A stretch of DNA of 64,000 nt from a virus: positions 1-64,000 of the IMG/VR virus record IMGVR_UViG_3300049434_000014; one strand, given 5' to 3'. Positions 24,649 to 32,423 of this stretch are shown here, piece by piece (the stretch's first letter is position 1; every line of letters begins with the position of its first letter). The position numbers and the translations under genes were made by a program. The notes beneath the pieces are model-generated. The model saw nothing but the letters and a program-made list of their open reading frames with translations. It was not told where the DNA came from and ran no database searches.

Positions 24649-26925
24649 GTGGGCCAGACGGCAAGTAAGATTCGGTCGGGTGCGTCAGCGGCTCGGTCGA
24701 GGCGTAAGTCTGCGTCTACTGCTGCGCATACCGAAGCACAGAATGCACTGTATGTGGCCCCGTGGGCTGTGTTGGTGCTGATCGGGATCCTCGGGTCGAT
24801 CCTGCATGTGATGTGGGGCGGTTCGTCGTGGGAGTTGCTGGCTGATCTCGGGATGGCCCTTGCGACTGCCTGTGTGGCCTACGCCGGGTATCTAAACACT
24901 CGGGCGCGTACTTCTCTCGCCTTGGGTCATACGATGGCTACGATCGTTCTGACGGGCGGTTGGCTGATTCTGTGCTCAGCTACGGGTCTGGTGCATCTTG
25001 AGGCGGTGTCGTGGGCGTGGTGGCGGATGCCGATGCCCTCGCGTCCTACGCTTGATCTGTACGTGTTGGGCGGCATCTCGCTGTGCGTGGCTTGGAATAT
25101 GCGCCAGGGTGTGCACGCCAAGGAGGCTAGGGACCGCGCCGCGCTCGGTGATGTGATGGACGAATGGGGCGAGGCCGGCCATCCGGGTGTGCGCGGCAAG
25201 CTGAAGAACAAGAATGAGTACTTTGACGAGGGCACGCTAATCATACCTCGTGGCGATACTTTGCAATCATTGCAGAGCAGCATTAAAGCTATTGAGTCCG
25301 CTCACGATTGGCCTCCAGGTTCTCTTACCTTGCTTCCTAAGGGGCGCGGGGTGTCGTCTCGGTTGGTGACGGCTCGTAGGATGAAGCGTGACCCGCTAGC
25401 TGACGCTGTGCACTGGACTGGTGTAGAGACGAAGCCTAAGCTCAATTTGTTTAGTCCCATTAAAGAAGGGATGCGAGCTGACGGCGTTGTCTCTGAGCTT
25501 TACGTTGCGACGTCTACTGGTACGAAGCACTGGCTTGTTCAGGGAATGAGTGGTTCCGGTAAGACTTCTGGACAGGCTCCAATACTTCTCGAGTGCGCGA
25601 ATCGCGGAGCTGTCCAGATCGTTCTGGATACTGTTTCTGCTATTCAGATGTTCGGCTCGCTGGCTCCTGCTCTGCAGTGGTTGATCCCCGACAACGGGTT
25701 GGCCAACGCGGTGCTTAAGCGACTGGCTGATGTGGTGTTGACGGCACGGATGGAGCAGCTGGCTCGTGAGCGCAAGATGGTCTGGGATCCGTCTTCGAGT
25801 TTGAAGCTGTTGCGGATCCACATTGAGGAGGCGTGGGATCTTCTTGATGCTGATGAGCTGATGGCTATCGCGGTGACGGCTCGTAAGGCTGGTGTGCAGC
25901 TTCTCATCTCGCTGCAGCGCGCTTCGCACGATCAGCTGAACACGACGGTTCGTGAGCAGTTGGGTACGCGGTTGTGTTACGGGTTGGGCGGTCAGTTCGG
26001 AACGATGATCCTCGATGATGAGGTTCTTGATGCTGGCGCTAATCCGGTGCAGTGGAAAGACGAGCAGCCTGGGATGCATTATCTGACTCGCGGCGGTTTG
26101 TCGATCTCGGAGAAGGCAACGCCTACGCGTTCGTTCTTTGATGGTGGCAGGGTGAAGTTTGCTGACGTCGCGGAACAGGTCGCACCACGCATCTCTGAGA
26201 TGGATGAGATTACGGCTAACGCGTTCGGTCAGTTGTGGGTGCAGCGGATTGCTCCGGTGGATCTGGTTGCACAAGCTCAGGGTGTTCCGGCTCCACGGAG
26301 CAGCAGCGGATTGCTTGTGCCAGCGTCGGCTGTTGCTGCGCCTACCCCAACGCATCCGGCTCGCCAGATGGCCACGGTGGGTGTTGCTGGTGGTGCAGCT
26401 TTGCGGGTTGTCTCAGCGATGCTTGATGACGATGATCCGGATGACGTTGATCCGGATGGCGTTGATGGTGTGGACCTTACGGGTATTAATGATGAGATTG
26501 ATGAACTAGGTGAGGAGGAATTGACGGTGTGCATTAGTCAAGATGGGAGGGTGGTGACGTTCTCGGGCGACGGGCTCCCTGATGAGCACATCGTTTATAC
26601 CGATATCCTTCCTGCTGAAGACGAGGATGCTGAGTTTGACGATCCTGATCTCCCGATCTCGGATCGTCCTGATGGGCGTCCTCCGCTGAAGTTGGGTGAT
26701 GGTACGAAGATCCCACGTGAGCATTTGACGCTTGCGATGGAGCAGAAGCTCGCGGAGATACTTGCTTCAAGTCAGTCAATCATTAATGGTACTGACTTCA
26801 TCGATGTCATCACTGCGTCCGGGTGGGCACGTTCGAATATGTATAAGTACTTCGAGCAGTGGACGCAAGAAGCGAAGTTGCACAAGCTCGGTGATAACAG
26901 CGGATGGTTGATTGTTCGTAGCTAG
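24649..26925 (+). CDS. FtsK/SpoIIIE/TraB-like DNA translocase
   Basis: 758 residues. Membrane spans lie at about 35-53, 64-80, 95-110 and 135-150. The motor has Walker A GMSGSGKTS (299-307), Walker B LLRIHIEEAWDLL (387-399), and then LLISLQRAS. The C-terminal 200 residues are acidic, ending in a winged-helix-like segment (VITASGWARSNMYKYFEQW). Enzymes of this type pump double-stranded DNA across septa or, in Streptomyces plasmids, between cells. In a phage it could move phage or host DNA. It follows two small genes in one operon and precedes a terminator. Confidence 0.8.
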   Translation: MGQTASKIRSGASAARSRRKSASTAAHTEAQNALYVAPWAVLVLIGILGSILHVMWGGSSWELLADLGMALATACVAYAGYLNTRARTSLALGHTMATIVLTGGWLILCSATGLVHLEAVSWAWWRMPMPSRPTLDLYVLGGISLCVAWNMRQGVHAKEARDRAALGDVMDEWGEAGHPGVRGKLKNKNEYFDEGTLIIPRGDTLQSLQSSIKAIESAHDWPPGSLTLLPKGRGVSSRLVTARRMKRDPLADAVHWTGVETKPKLNLFSPIKEGMRADGVVSELYVATSTGTKHWLVQGMSGSGKTSGQAPILLECANRGAVQIVLDTVSAIQMFGSLAPALQWLIPDNGLANAVLKRLADVVLTARMEQLARERKMVWDPSSSLKLLRIHIEEAWDLLDADELMAIAVTARKAGVQLLISLQRASHDQLNTTVREQLGTRLCYGLGGQFGTMILDDEVLDAGANPVQWKDEQPGMHYLTRGGLSISEKATPTRSFFDGGRVKFADVAEQVAPRISEMDEITANAFGQLWVQRIAPVDLVAQAQGVPAPRSSSGLLVPASAVAAPTPTHPARQMATVGVAGGAALRVVSAMLDDDDPDDVDPDGVDGVDLTGINDEIDELGEEELTVCISQDGRVVTFSGDGLPDEHIVYTDILPAEDEDAEFDDPDLPISDRPDGRPPLKLGDGTKIPREHLTLAMEQKLAEILASSQSIINGTDFIDVITASGWARSNMYKYFEQWTQEAKLHKLGDNSGWLIVRS

Positions 26926-26938
26926 TTTTCCAAACGAA

Positions 26939-26970
26939 AGCCGGACATGGGGCGGTTGACCTGTCCGGCT
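26939..26970 (+). terminator. Terminator hairpin after the translocase
   Basis: AGCCGGACA and TGTCCGGCT (9 bp) around a 14 nt loop, 13 nt past the stop. The stretch 26971-27117 has no gene; it contains one copy of TGTGACAG near 27025. Confidence 0.65.
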
Positions 26971-27117
26971 ATCGTCTGTCAAGGCGCTTGCATGAACGTG
27001 CAAACAGATCATGAATCGGGAGCTGTGACAGTAACAATCAGGGTTTGAGTGGGTGGGTAGGAATTGGTGTGTATCCGGTATGACTACGTCGCTATTCCAT
27101 CCTCCCTAGGAGTTTTC

Positions 27118-27237
27118 ATGTTAACTCAAATTCTCTCTGTCGCCACGTACGTCCTCCCTCTCGGGACAGCTGTTTGCCAGTGTGTTGCTGCCTGGCTTCG
27201 ACGTTCTGATAGGCCGAAGAAACGGGTAGTACGGTGA
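27118..27237 (+). CDS. 39-residue single-span membrane protein
   Basis: ATG five bases after TAGGAG. One hydrophobic segment (about 5-27) and a strongly basic tail (RRSDRPKKRVVR). The stop TGA abuts the next GTG. Short but with a good ribosome-binding site and signal-anchor-like composition. Confidence 0.5.
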   Translation: MLTQILSVATYVLPLGTAVCQCVAAWLRRSDRPKKRVVR

Positions 27238-27846
27238 GTGACGAAACCTAAGCCTTTTGATACCTCTTTGTGCGGTACCCACTCAGGTGCTAAACGACAC
27301 TATCGGTTTGGACAGAAACCTTGTGATCCTTGTCGTGTAGCACATAACGAATATACACGTAAGCACATGTCTTCTAAGACTGTAAATATTAGATCTAAGA
27401 GATGTTGTACCTGTGAAAAGATGAAGTTGATTGATCAATTTACACTTCGTCGTGATGTTTATACTAGTACTTGTATAGAGTGTTCTGATAAGAGTAAGGT
27501 TGGTAGTAGAGCACGTTGGTTACTAAAACGATATGGCCTTACTGAGGAAGAGTTTGAGGATATTTTAATTGCTCAAGACTATAAATGCGGTTTGTGTAGA
27601 CGTGCGTTTTCTGAAGACTTCAAGCCTCATGTTGATCATGATCATCGCACTTTAGTGGTTCGTGGCGCTCTGTGCGCGGGCTGCAACAGTGCTCTTGGTC
27701 GTTTGGGAGATGATGAGGCTGGTCTTCAAGCAGCACTTGATTATGTACTTTTTTCTGTACGAGGTCGCTTAATAAACCCGTCTGTGACGGCGTCTAGTTT
27801 CGCTCTGTCACCCCTAGTCGAGGGTTGTGACAGCGTGACAACGTGA
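27238..27846 (+). CDS. Endonuclease VII-type HNH nuclease (likely homing endonuclease)
   Basis: 202 residues. N-terminal CxxC pairs (CDPC, CCTCEKMK, CIEC) form zinc knuckles. The C-terminal domain has the recombination endonuclease VII layout: YKCGLCRRAF, VDHDHRT (catalytic His-Asp-His), ALCAGCNSALG. Codons are A/T-richer than in neighbouring genes, a sign of recent arrival. It sits directly before the TGACAG repeat cluster. In phages such free-standing enzymes usually act as homing endonucleases; a Holliday-junction role is also possible. Confidence 0.8.
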   Translation: MTKPKPFDTSLCGTHSGAKRHYRFGQKPCDPCRVAHNEYTRKHMSSKTVNIRSKRCCTCEKMKLIDQFTLRRDVYTSTCIECSDKSKVGSRARWLLKRYGLTEEEFEDILIAQDYKCGLCRRAFSEDFKPHVDHDHRTLVVRGALCAGCNSALGRLGDDEAGLQAALDYVLFSVRGRLINPSVTASSFALSPLVEGCDSVTT

Positions 27847-28028
27847 TCTTGTTTCGCGTCTCGTCAAAGATCATGCTGTCATGACAAGTTTGATCTTGTG
27901 ACAGCCTGTCATAGGGCCTCTGACCTGCGTGTGACACCGTGACAGCAAAGTAGCGCTGTCACGGCGGGATATCGCCTTGACCTGGGAGACTAAATCTGTC
28001 ACGGCCAGGGCGCCACAGGCTCTGACAG
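27805..28028. repeat. Cluster of TGACAG / CTGTCA repeats (candidate origin or operator array)
   Basis: In about 220 nt there are at least ten copies in both orientations: CTGTCA at 27805, TGACAG at 27828, GTGACA at 27835, CTGTCATGACA at 27875, TGACAG at 27899, CTGTCA at 27906, GTGACA at 27931, GTGACAG at 27939, CTGTCA at 27956, CTGTCAC at 27996, CTGACAG at 28022. The region 27847-28105 has no gene. Density this high suggests protein-binding iterons, either an initiator-bound origin or a regulator array. Similar pairs occur again near 30587 and 30630. Confidence 0.6.
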
Positions 28029-28105
28029 TTGCGCTAAGAGGGGCGGTAGGACGATGCAGGCCGCTGCATGGCGGCTGCCGCCAGCTGGAGGGCTGTGACG
28101 CTGAA

Positions 28106-28978
28106 ATGATGGGCCGCACGCATGTGAAGTTCGGTGCCGTGCTGGCTCTGGGCGTCGCAGCGGCGGCGTCTCAGGTAGCGGGTGTGCTGTATGCACCAGA
28201 TATATTACTGGCTGTGTGCGAGGCGTCTGGCTTCGCTCTGCTGCCTGACATTGACTCGCGCAGCGCGCTGGCCACCAAGGCTTTCCCTCCTGTGACGCTG
28301 CCGCTGCATCATATTGTGACATGGATTCATCGCATGATTTATGCTGCGACTCGACGTGCTCACGATGAGCCGTCACGCACGGGCGGTCGGCTGAAGCCTC
28401 GGGTGAAGCGTGTTTTCGGATCGGCTCGAGTCGCTCAGGCTGTGTTTGGCGTCTCGCGCGGGTGGCGGTCTGCGCATCGCGGTATCACGCACTCGATCAT
28501 AACAGCATTCATTTGCTCAGCAGTATTGGTCGGACTGTCCTACTTCAGTCCGTGGCTACCGGTTGTGGTCATTCTCGCGGGCGTGCTGTTAGGGGGTGCT
28601 CTGGTATTTGCCGTACCGATCTTGATTATATATTCGATTGCTGCACTGGTGTCGTTTGGTTATGAGGGCATCCTTCCGCATTTAGTAGACATGGCTCCGT
28701 TGTGGGGATCGGCCATGTTCATTGGTTTGGTGTCTCACGATCTCGGTGATGGTTGTACGACGCACGGTGCTCCGCTTTGGGCACCTATCACTTGGGAGGA
28801 CTATCGCGCACCGATGCATTTCGGGACAAACGATTGGTTCGAGAAGAACGTCCTGAAGTGGATCTTTTACGTGATGATGGCTTACTTTATCGGTGTGCTT
28901 GTCTCGACGTGGTACCCCGATCTCCTGCCCGCCATCCTGCGTCTGGTGGTCGGCTTGCTGAGCGGGTTCACCGGGTAG
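28106..28978 (+). CDS. YdjM/DUF457-like membrane-bound metal-dependent hydrolase
   Basis: 290 residues; start at ATG 28106 (or 28109) after GGAGGG. Features of the YdjM family: HVKFGAVLALG at the N-terminus, LLPDIDS (about residue 49-55), HRGITHS (about 128-134) and LVSHDLGDGCTTHG (about 208-221), giving the conserved His/Asp set, with several membrane spans. Bacterial relatives are SOS-induced membrane proteins; the reaction is unknown. An upstream in-frame start at 27977 would run into the repeat cluster and is rejected. Confidence 0.8.
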   Translation: MMGRTHVKFGAVLALGVAAAASQVAGVLYAPDILLAVCEASGFALLPDIDSRSALATKAFPPVTLPLHHIVTWIHRMIYAATRRAHDEPSRTGGRLKPRVKRVFGSARVAQAVFGVSRGWRSAHRGITHSIITAFICSAVLVGLSYFSPWLPVVVILAGVLLGGALVFAVPILIIYSIAALVSFGYEGILPHLVDMAPLWGSAMFIGLVSHDLGDGCTTHGAPLWAPITWEDYRAPMHFGTNDWFEKNVLKWIFYVMMAYFIGVLVSTWYPDLLPAILRLVVGLLSGFTG

Positions 28979-29014
28979 GACTAGCTAACGTGATTCATTA
29001 GAATGGAGTATGAC

Positions 29015-29203
29015 ATGGGTCTACCAACAGTTTTGTTTCTGATTTTCATGGTGCTCAAGTTGACGCATACCATCACGTGGTCGTGGTGGTGGGTATTCGC
29101 TCCCGTCCTCATCGACGCCGGGATAGGTTTCGTGCTCATCACGTTCCGGGTGGAGATTCTTGCTTGGATGAGGCGTCGCGTGACTCAAAAGTGGCGGCCG
29201 TGA
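29015..29203 (+). CDS. Small two-pass membrane protein with SWWWV motif
   Basis: 62 residues from ATG six bases after GGAG. Two spans, with LKLTHTITWSWWWVFAPVLID. The LKL..ITWSWWWV.AP pattern is common in small phage membrane proteins, often annotated transmembrane Fragile-X-F protein. The stop overlaps the next ATG, and that gene is a diverged copy. Confidence 0.6.
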   Translation: MGLPTVLFLIFMVLKLTHTITWSWWWVFAPVLIDAGIGFVLITFRVEILAWMRRRVTQKWRP

Positions 29204-29367
29204 TGGGAGGGATGGCAGCGCTTATGCTGCTGTTCGTCTGGCTCAAGGTTGGACACGTGTTCGACCTGTCTTGGTGGTGGATCTTGACTCCACCTCTGGT
29301 GTGTCTAGCTGATGGTTTCTGGACTGGGATGTTCGATGAGTGGAATAAGTCCAGGTACCGGCTCTAG
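29203..29367 (+). CDS. Second SWWW small membrane protein
   Basis: 54 residues from the ATG overlapping the previous stop (TGATG). LKVGHVFDLSWWWILTPPLV aligns with the preceding protein, so the pair is a tandem duplication. Function unknown; a holin-like or envelope role is possible. Confidence 0.55.
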   Translation: MGGMAALMLLFVWLKVGHVFDLSWWWILTPPLVCLADGFWTGMFDEWNKSRYRL

Positions 29368-29389
29368 TAAAGATTCATGGTCTGCAGAC

Positions 29390-29418
29390 TTGCAAGGTGT
29401 GCAGGGTCATGGTACGGT
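29390..29418 (+). promoter_or_regulatory. Extended -10 promoter of cassette 1
   Basis: TTGCAA, 17 nt ending in TGG, TACGGT. Upstream ATTCATGGTCTGCAGACTTG is nearly repeated before the promoters at 30734 and 34605. The downstream ACCCGATCAAGGGAGC block supplies the ribosome-binding site. Confidence 0.8.
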
Positions 29419-29460
29419 TCTTCTACAAGGTCAATGAACACCCGATCAAGGGAGCAAGTC

Positions 29461-30090
29461 ATGCCACATGCAGTGCGTCGCACCGTAGTCGCCAAGGACT
29501 TACAAGACGGTGATCTCATCGGAACGGTTGATGGTTCTGATAATCACTTGCTGTGTGGTTCTATGATTGACGGTCGTGTGAGTGATAAAACCAAGTTGGC
29601 TCACTTTCAGGTTCGCGGCTGGCCCAAGGTTATGACGCTTCCGCGCACCACTCCTGTTCTCGTTTCTCGCATGGAGCCCACCGACGAAGAGAGAGCTGTC
29701 GAGCGTCGTTCGTACATGCTTTCTTCTATCGTTTCGATGATTGCTACTGCTGAGCCTGAAATGGATTCGGCTCGTGAGAAGTTGCTAGCTGACTTGAAGT
29801 ATCGTCCAGACTATCACTACAACGCTTACGAGGATTTCATCGAGGCTCAGGTGCGTTTCACTCTTTGGGAAGACGTGAGGAAGACTGCGCTGGGAATCGC
29901 GGAACGCGATAGTGCGGAACCTGACTACATCGCGGCTACGAGGATCGTTCGTGATGAGGTGCTGGAGACTTTGGTTGAGGCTCGCCACGCGTCTCGGAGC
30001 ACATCGGTGATGATCAATGCCACTGAAGACGTGATTCTCGAGGCAAAGAGTCGCTGGCTTCGTCGCCTGAAGTACACGCTAGCTGACTGA
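29461..30090 (+). CDS. Hypothetical accessory protein
   Basis: 209 residues, ATG after AAGGGAGCAAGTC. The N-terminal 60 residues look beta-rich (VVAKDLQDGDLIGTVDGSDN), and the rest is helical. It is alone between its own promoter and a 14 bp terminator, the layout of a moron. Not recognised. Confidence 0.65.
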   Translation: MPHAVRRTVVAKDLQDGDLIGTVDGSDNHLLCGSMIDGRVSDKTKLAHFQVRGWPKVMTLPRTTPVLVSRMEPTDEERAVERRSYMLSSIVSMIATAEPEMDSAREKLLADLKYRPDYHYNAYEDFIEAQVRFTLWEDVRKTALGIAERDSAEPDYIAATRIVRDEVLETLVEARHASRSTSVMINATEDVILEAKSRWLRRLKYTLAD

Positions 30091-30094
30091 TCTT

Positions 30095-30138
30095 GTGACC
30101 GCTCCGAGCCTTTCGCGGGCGAGTCTCGGAGCGGTCAC
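30095..30138 (+). terminator. Terminator of cassette 1
   Basis: A perfect 14 bp stem (GTGACCGCTCCGAG with CTCGGAGCGGTCAC), 16 nt loop, starting 5 nt after the stop codon. Confidence 0.75.
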
Positions 30139-30155
30139 TTCCCCCGGAGGTTGTG

Positions 30156-30242
30156 ATGATGTTTGTTTACGGTCTTTTGACAGGTGGCGTTAGCATTCTC
30201 GTATTGGATTTGTTGATGGACAAATACTTTGGAGGATGGTGA
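30156..30242 (+). CDS. 28-residue membrane peptide
   Basis: ATG five bases after CCGGAGG. MMFVYGLLTGGVSILVLDLL is one membrane span. The stop overlaps the next start (TGATG). Translation signals are good; function unknown. Confidence 0.5.
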   Translation: MMFVYGLLTGGVSILVLDLLMDKYFGGW

Positions 30243-30319
30243 TGATTTGGATCGCTTACAGTTTGGTGTCATTTGTTGCACTGTCTTTAACGATAGAGAT
30301 TTTTAGAAGGTGGTTTTGA
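30242..30319 (+). CDS. 25-residue membrane peptide
   Basis: Starts in the stop of the preceding peptide, with GGAGGATGGTG as ribosome-binding site. IWIAYSLVSFVALSLTI forms a span and FRRWF a basic end. The stop again overlaps the next ATG. Confidence 0.5.
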   Translation: MIWIAYSLVSFVALSLTIEIFRRWF

Positions 30320-30564
30320 TGGCTGAGTTAAGTTTGGATGACGACATAGAGCGCGAGTATGCTATATGGGTTCGGCAGTCTATCGGTAGTGGGTGGAGCC
30401 GGTTTTCACGGTTTTCTGTTGACTTCAATTACTTACGGGAAATCTTGATCCGCATGGCAACGGAGAGTCCTAATGTTGACTGGGCGATCCTGTTTGGACC
30501 TAAGGCTTCAGATGGTCTTTACCCCGACACCACGATGGCCGTGATTCCGGCGTTGCACGGGTAG
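30319..30564 (+). CDS. Hypothetical acidic protein
   Basis: 81 residues, coupled to two tiny membrane peptides. It ends at TAG in CGGGTAGGACTG. Not recognised. Confidence 0.55.
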   Translation: MAELSLDDDIEREYAIWVRQSIGSGWSRFSRFSVDFNYLREILIRMATESPNVDWAILFGPKASDGLYPDTTMAVIPALHG

Positions 30565-30585
30565 GACTGATCACAACTAAATCTT

Positions 30586-30634
30586 GACAGCGACCGAGGG
30601 TACTGTGGCGGCTCCCCTCGATCACGCTGTCAGC
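30586..30634 (+). repeat. Nested inverted repeat in an intergenic region
   Basis: TTGACAGCG and CGCTGTCAG flank an inner pair CCGAGGG/CCCTCG, a 49 nt folded element of unknown role. The gap 30565-30806 has no gene and holds this element, a terminator-like stem and a promoter. Confidence 0.45.
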
Positions 30635-30668
30635 GCTGGGCAGGACGCGTCGCGAAGTGTCCAGCACT

Positions 30669-30711
30669 GAGGGTGGTCTGAGCCTTGATCGGTCAGGTTC
30701 AGACCACCCTC
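30669..30711 (+). terminator. 13 bp hairpin terminator
   Basis: GAGGGTGGTCTGA with TCAGACCACCCTC, 17 nt loop, just upstream of the promoter of the next cassette. Confidence 0.7.
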
Positions 30712-30733
30712 TCAAAATTCATGGTCTGCAGGG

Positions 30734-30763
30734 TTGCGATGTCTTGTACGTGCATGGTATAGT
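30734..30763 (+). promoter_or_regulatory. Extended -10 promoter of the DUF6011 cassette
   Basis: TTGCGA, 18 nt ending in CATGG, TATAGT. Preceded by the shared ATTCATGGTCTGCAG, followed by CTACTACAAG and the CACCCGATAAAGGGAGC ribosome-binding block. Confidence 0.75.
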
Positions 30764-30806
30764 TCTACTACAAGTTCAAGGAATCACCCGATAAAGGGAG
30801 CCAGTC

Positions 30807-31364
30807 ATGCGCACCACCGCACTCGCCAGGAACACCGCCACCCCCGCTCAGAATGACTACGTCAAGAACTTGCTTGCTCGCCTGGATGCTGTGAACGCCA
30901 GGCTCGACGCGAGCCAACGTGATGGTCTCGGTCTTCGTGAAGAGTTCCGTGGTGTGTGGATGCGGGGGAACTTCAGCCGTCAGTTTGCTTCGCAGACGAT
31001 CGCTGAGTTGCTCGCTCTGGTTTCCTCGCTCGAGGGCAAGGTTGCTAAGCCTGCTGTCGCGATCTCTGTCCCTGATGGCCGCTACGCGGTCCGTACGGAC
31101 GCCGAGGATGAGCACTACGCCTTCTACCGCGTGTGGAATGGTGACCGGGCGACGCTGGTCTTCTTGATGGTCTCGGATAACGAGATGCGGGTTAGCCGCG
31201 ACATGGCTCGCACGATCCTTGCCAAGATCGATTCTGTTGGTTCTCTGGAAGCTGCCAAGGCTTACGGGCGCGAGATCGGCGTCTGTGGTGTCTGTAACAG
31301 GACGCTTACGAATCCTGATTCGATCAATGCTGGTATTGGTCCTGTTTGCGCTGGCAAGTTCTGA
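30807..31364 (+). CDS. DUF6011-domain protein
   Basis: 185 residues. The C-terminal 30 residues have the DUF6011 zinc pattern: CGVCNRTLTNPDSINAGIGP followed by VCAGKF (three to four Cys plus the fixed GIGPVC). The middle (DGRYAVRTDAEDEHYAFYRV) is a beta domain often found with it in actinophages, and the N-terminal 80 residues are helical. Function unknown. Single-gene cassette with own promoter and terminator. Confidence 0.75.
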   Translation: MRTTALARNTATPAQNDYVKNLLARLDAVNARLDASQRDGLGLREEFRGVWMRGNFSRQFASQTIAELLALVSSLEGKVAKPAVAISVPDGRYAVRTDAEDEHYAFYRVWNGDRATLVFLMVSDNEMRVSRDMARTILAKIDSVGSLEAAKAYGREIGVCGVCNRTLTNPDSINAGIGPVCAGKF

Positions 31365-31373
31365 TCGGTTGGT

Positions 31374-31401
31374 AGGTGGCTCACCACGCCGGGGGCCACC
31401 T
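31374..31401 (+). terminator. Short terminator hairpin
   Basis: AGGTGGC with GCCACCT (7 bp) followed by CCCTTT, 9 nt after the DUF6011 stop. Confidence 0.5.
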
Positions 31402-31420
31402 CCCTTTCGGAGGGGTTGTT

Positions 31421-31495
31421 ATGATTCATTACTGGCCTACGATTGCGTTCATTATTTTACTGGCGATCCTTTCTCTCTGGAGACGCTTCGGGTAG
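31421..31495 (+). CDS. 24-residue membrane peptide
   Basis: ATG five bases after GGAGGGG. PTIAFIILLAILSLW spans the membrane, ending RRFG at the TAG of a GGGTAGGACTT element. Good translation signals. Confidence 0.5.
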   Translation: MIHYWPTIAFIILLAILSLWRRFG

Positions 31496-31536
31496 GACTT
31501 GTCAAGTTCTGATCTGTGATATGAGGAGTGTGTGTT

Positions 31537-32019
31537 GTGTTTACAGAGTTGCCTCACGTTTTTCTAGGTGGAGAGTGTGGTAAGTCTACGTACCGACAAA
31601 GAATTGCTATCCCACGACTTAGGGAAGCGGGCATTACGTTTTTCAATCCTCAGGTTGCTGTAGGAGACTGGCACCACGGATTGATCGAGCTTGAGGCCGT
31701 TGCCAAAGACAATGCTGTTCAGATCTTGATTGTCATTGGTGGCGCCACTCGCGCTGGCGCTTCTATCCTCGAGGCTGAGGAATATGTTTGTTACGGGAGC
31801 TTTGTACATCTCGTAATAGATAACATGCCTGACGGAACTGTCATTGATGGGCACGTTATTACTGGACGTGAGTTGGAAGACGTTAACAGAATGCGTGAGT
31901 ACTTGCGTAGTGTGGTTAAGCGACGTCGTCCTCACCTTCCTATTCACAATACTGTTGATGATGCTGTTACTGCCATCATTAAGATTGCGGCTGCGTATGG
32001 GTTTGGAGGTGGGTCATGA
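31537..32019 (+). CDS. Nucleoside 2-deoxyribosyltransferase-like protein
   Basis: 160 residues from the GTG eight bases after GAGGAG. It matches the Nuc_deoxyri_tr2 pattern: VFLGGECGKSTYRQ (about 8-21), FFNPQVAVGDW (about 34-44), then VIGGATRAGASILEAEEYVC (about 69-88) with the likely catalytic Glu. The family exchanges bases between deoxyribonucleosides; related folds also cleave nucleotides or NAD. In a phage it may serve nucleotide salvage or defence/counter-defence. ATGA overlap with the next gene. Confidence 0.75.
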   Translation: MFTELPHVFLGGECGKSTYRQRIAIPRLREAGITFFNPQVAVGDWHHGLIELEAVAKDNAVQILIVIGGATRAGASILEAEEYVCYGSFVHLVIDNMPDGTVIDGHVITGRELEDVNRMREYLRSVVKRRRPHLPIHNTVDDAVTAIIKIAAAYGFGGGS

Positions 32020-32345
32020 CAAAGGTTTGGCAGATGCCTGATGGCACGGTGCGTGTTCTCTACGCTCCTGAAGATGAAGAGATCGCTCGCGCTGAGCGCG
32101 CGGGTGGCGTTGAGATGAGGGCGGTCCGTCCAGCTCGCCCAGCGCGGGAATTTCTCAAGGCGTTGGGCCACAGCGATGCGGACATGGCGCTCGCCATCCG
32201 GGCTGGCGTTCGTGCTGAGGACTTCAACGTCTCGCCTGGCACGCGACGAGCCTTCGAAGACTGCTTCGTTTTGTATCGGGCTTATCACCGGGCGTTCTCG
32301 GACTTCTGGTCTATCGCCAACGCTGCGCATACGGATGACAGGTAG
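32016..32345 (+). CDS. Hypothetical protein
   Basis: 109 residues, ATGA-coupled to the deoxyribosyltransferase-like gene, so possibly functionally linked. An N-terminal beta part and a helical C-terminus. Not recognised. Confidence 0.6.
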   Translation: MTKVWQMPDGTVRVLYAPEDEEIARAERAGGVEMRAVRPARPAREFLKALGHSDADMALAIRAGVRAEDFNVSPGTRRAFEDCFVLYRAYHRAFSDFWSIANAAHTDDR

Positions 32346-32354
32346 AATTATAGT

Positions 32355-32383
32355 TTGACGTGCTTGCAGGGTCATGGTACGGT
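32355..32383 (+). promoter_or_regulatory. Extended -10 promoter
   Basis: TTGACG, 17 nt ending in CATGG, TACGGT. Followed by CTACTACAAG and CCCGATCAAGGGAGC. Confidence 0.8.
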
Positions 32384-32423
32384 TCTACTACAAGTTCAGC
32401 CAACCCGATCAAGGGAGCCTCAA

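Noticed and set aside
25396-26355. 319-residue minus-strand open frame
   Set aside because: Antisense to the FtsK-like motor domain, whose motifs are intact. Shadow.
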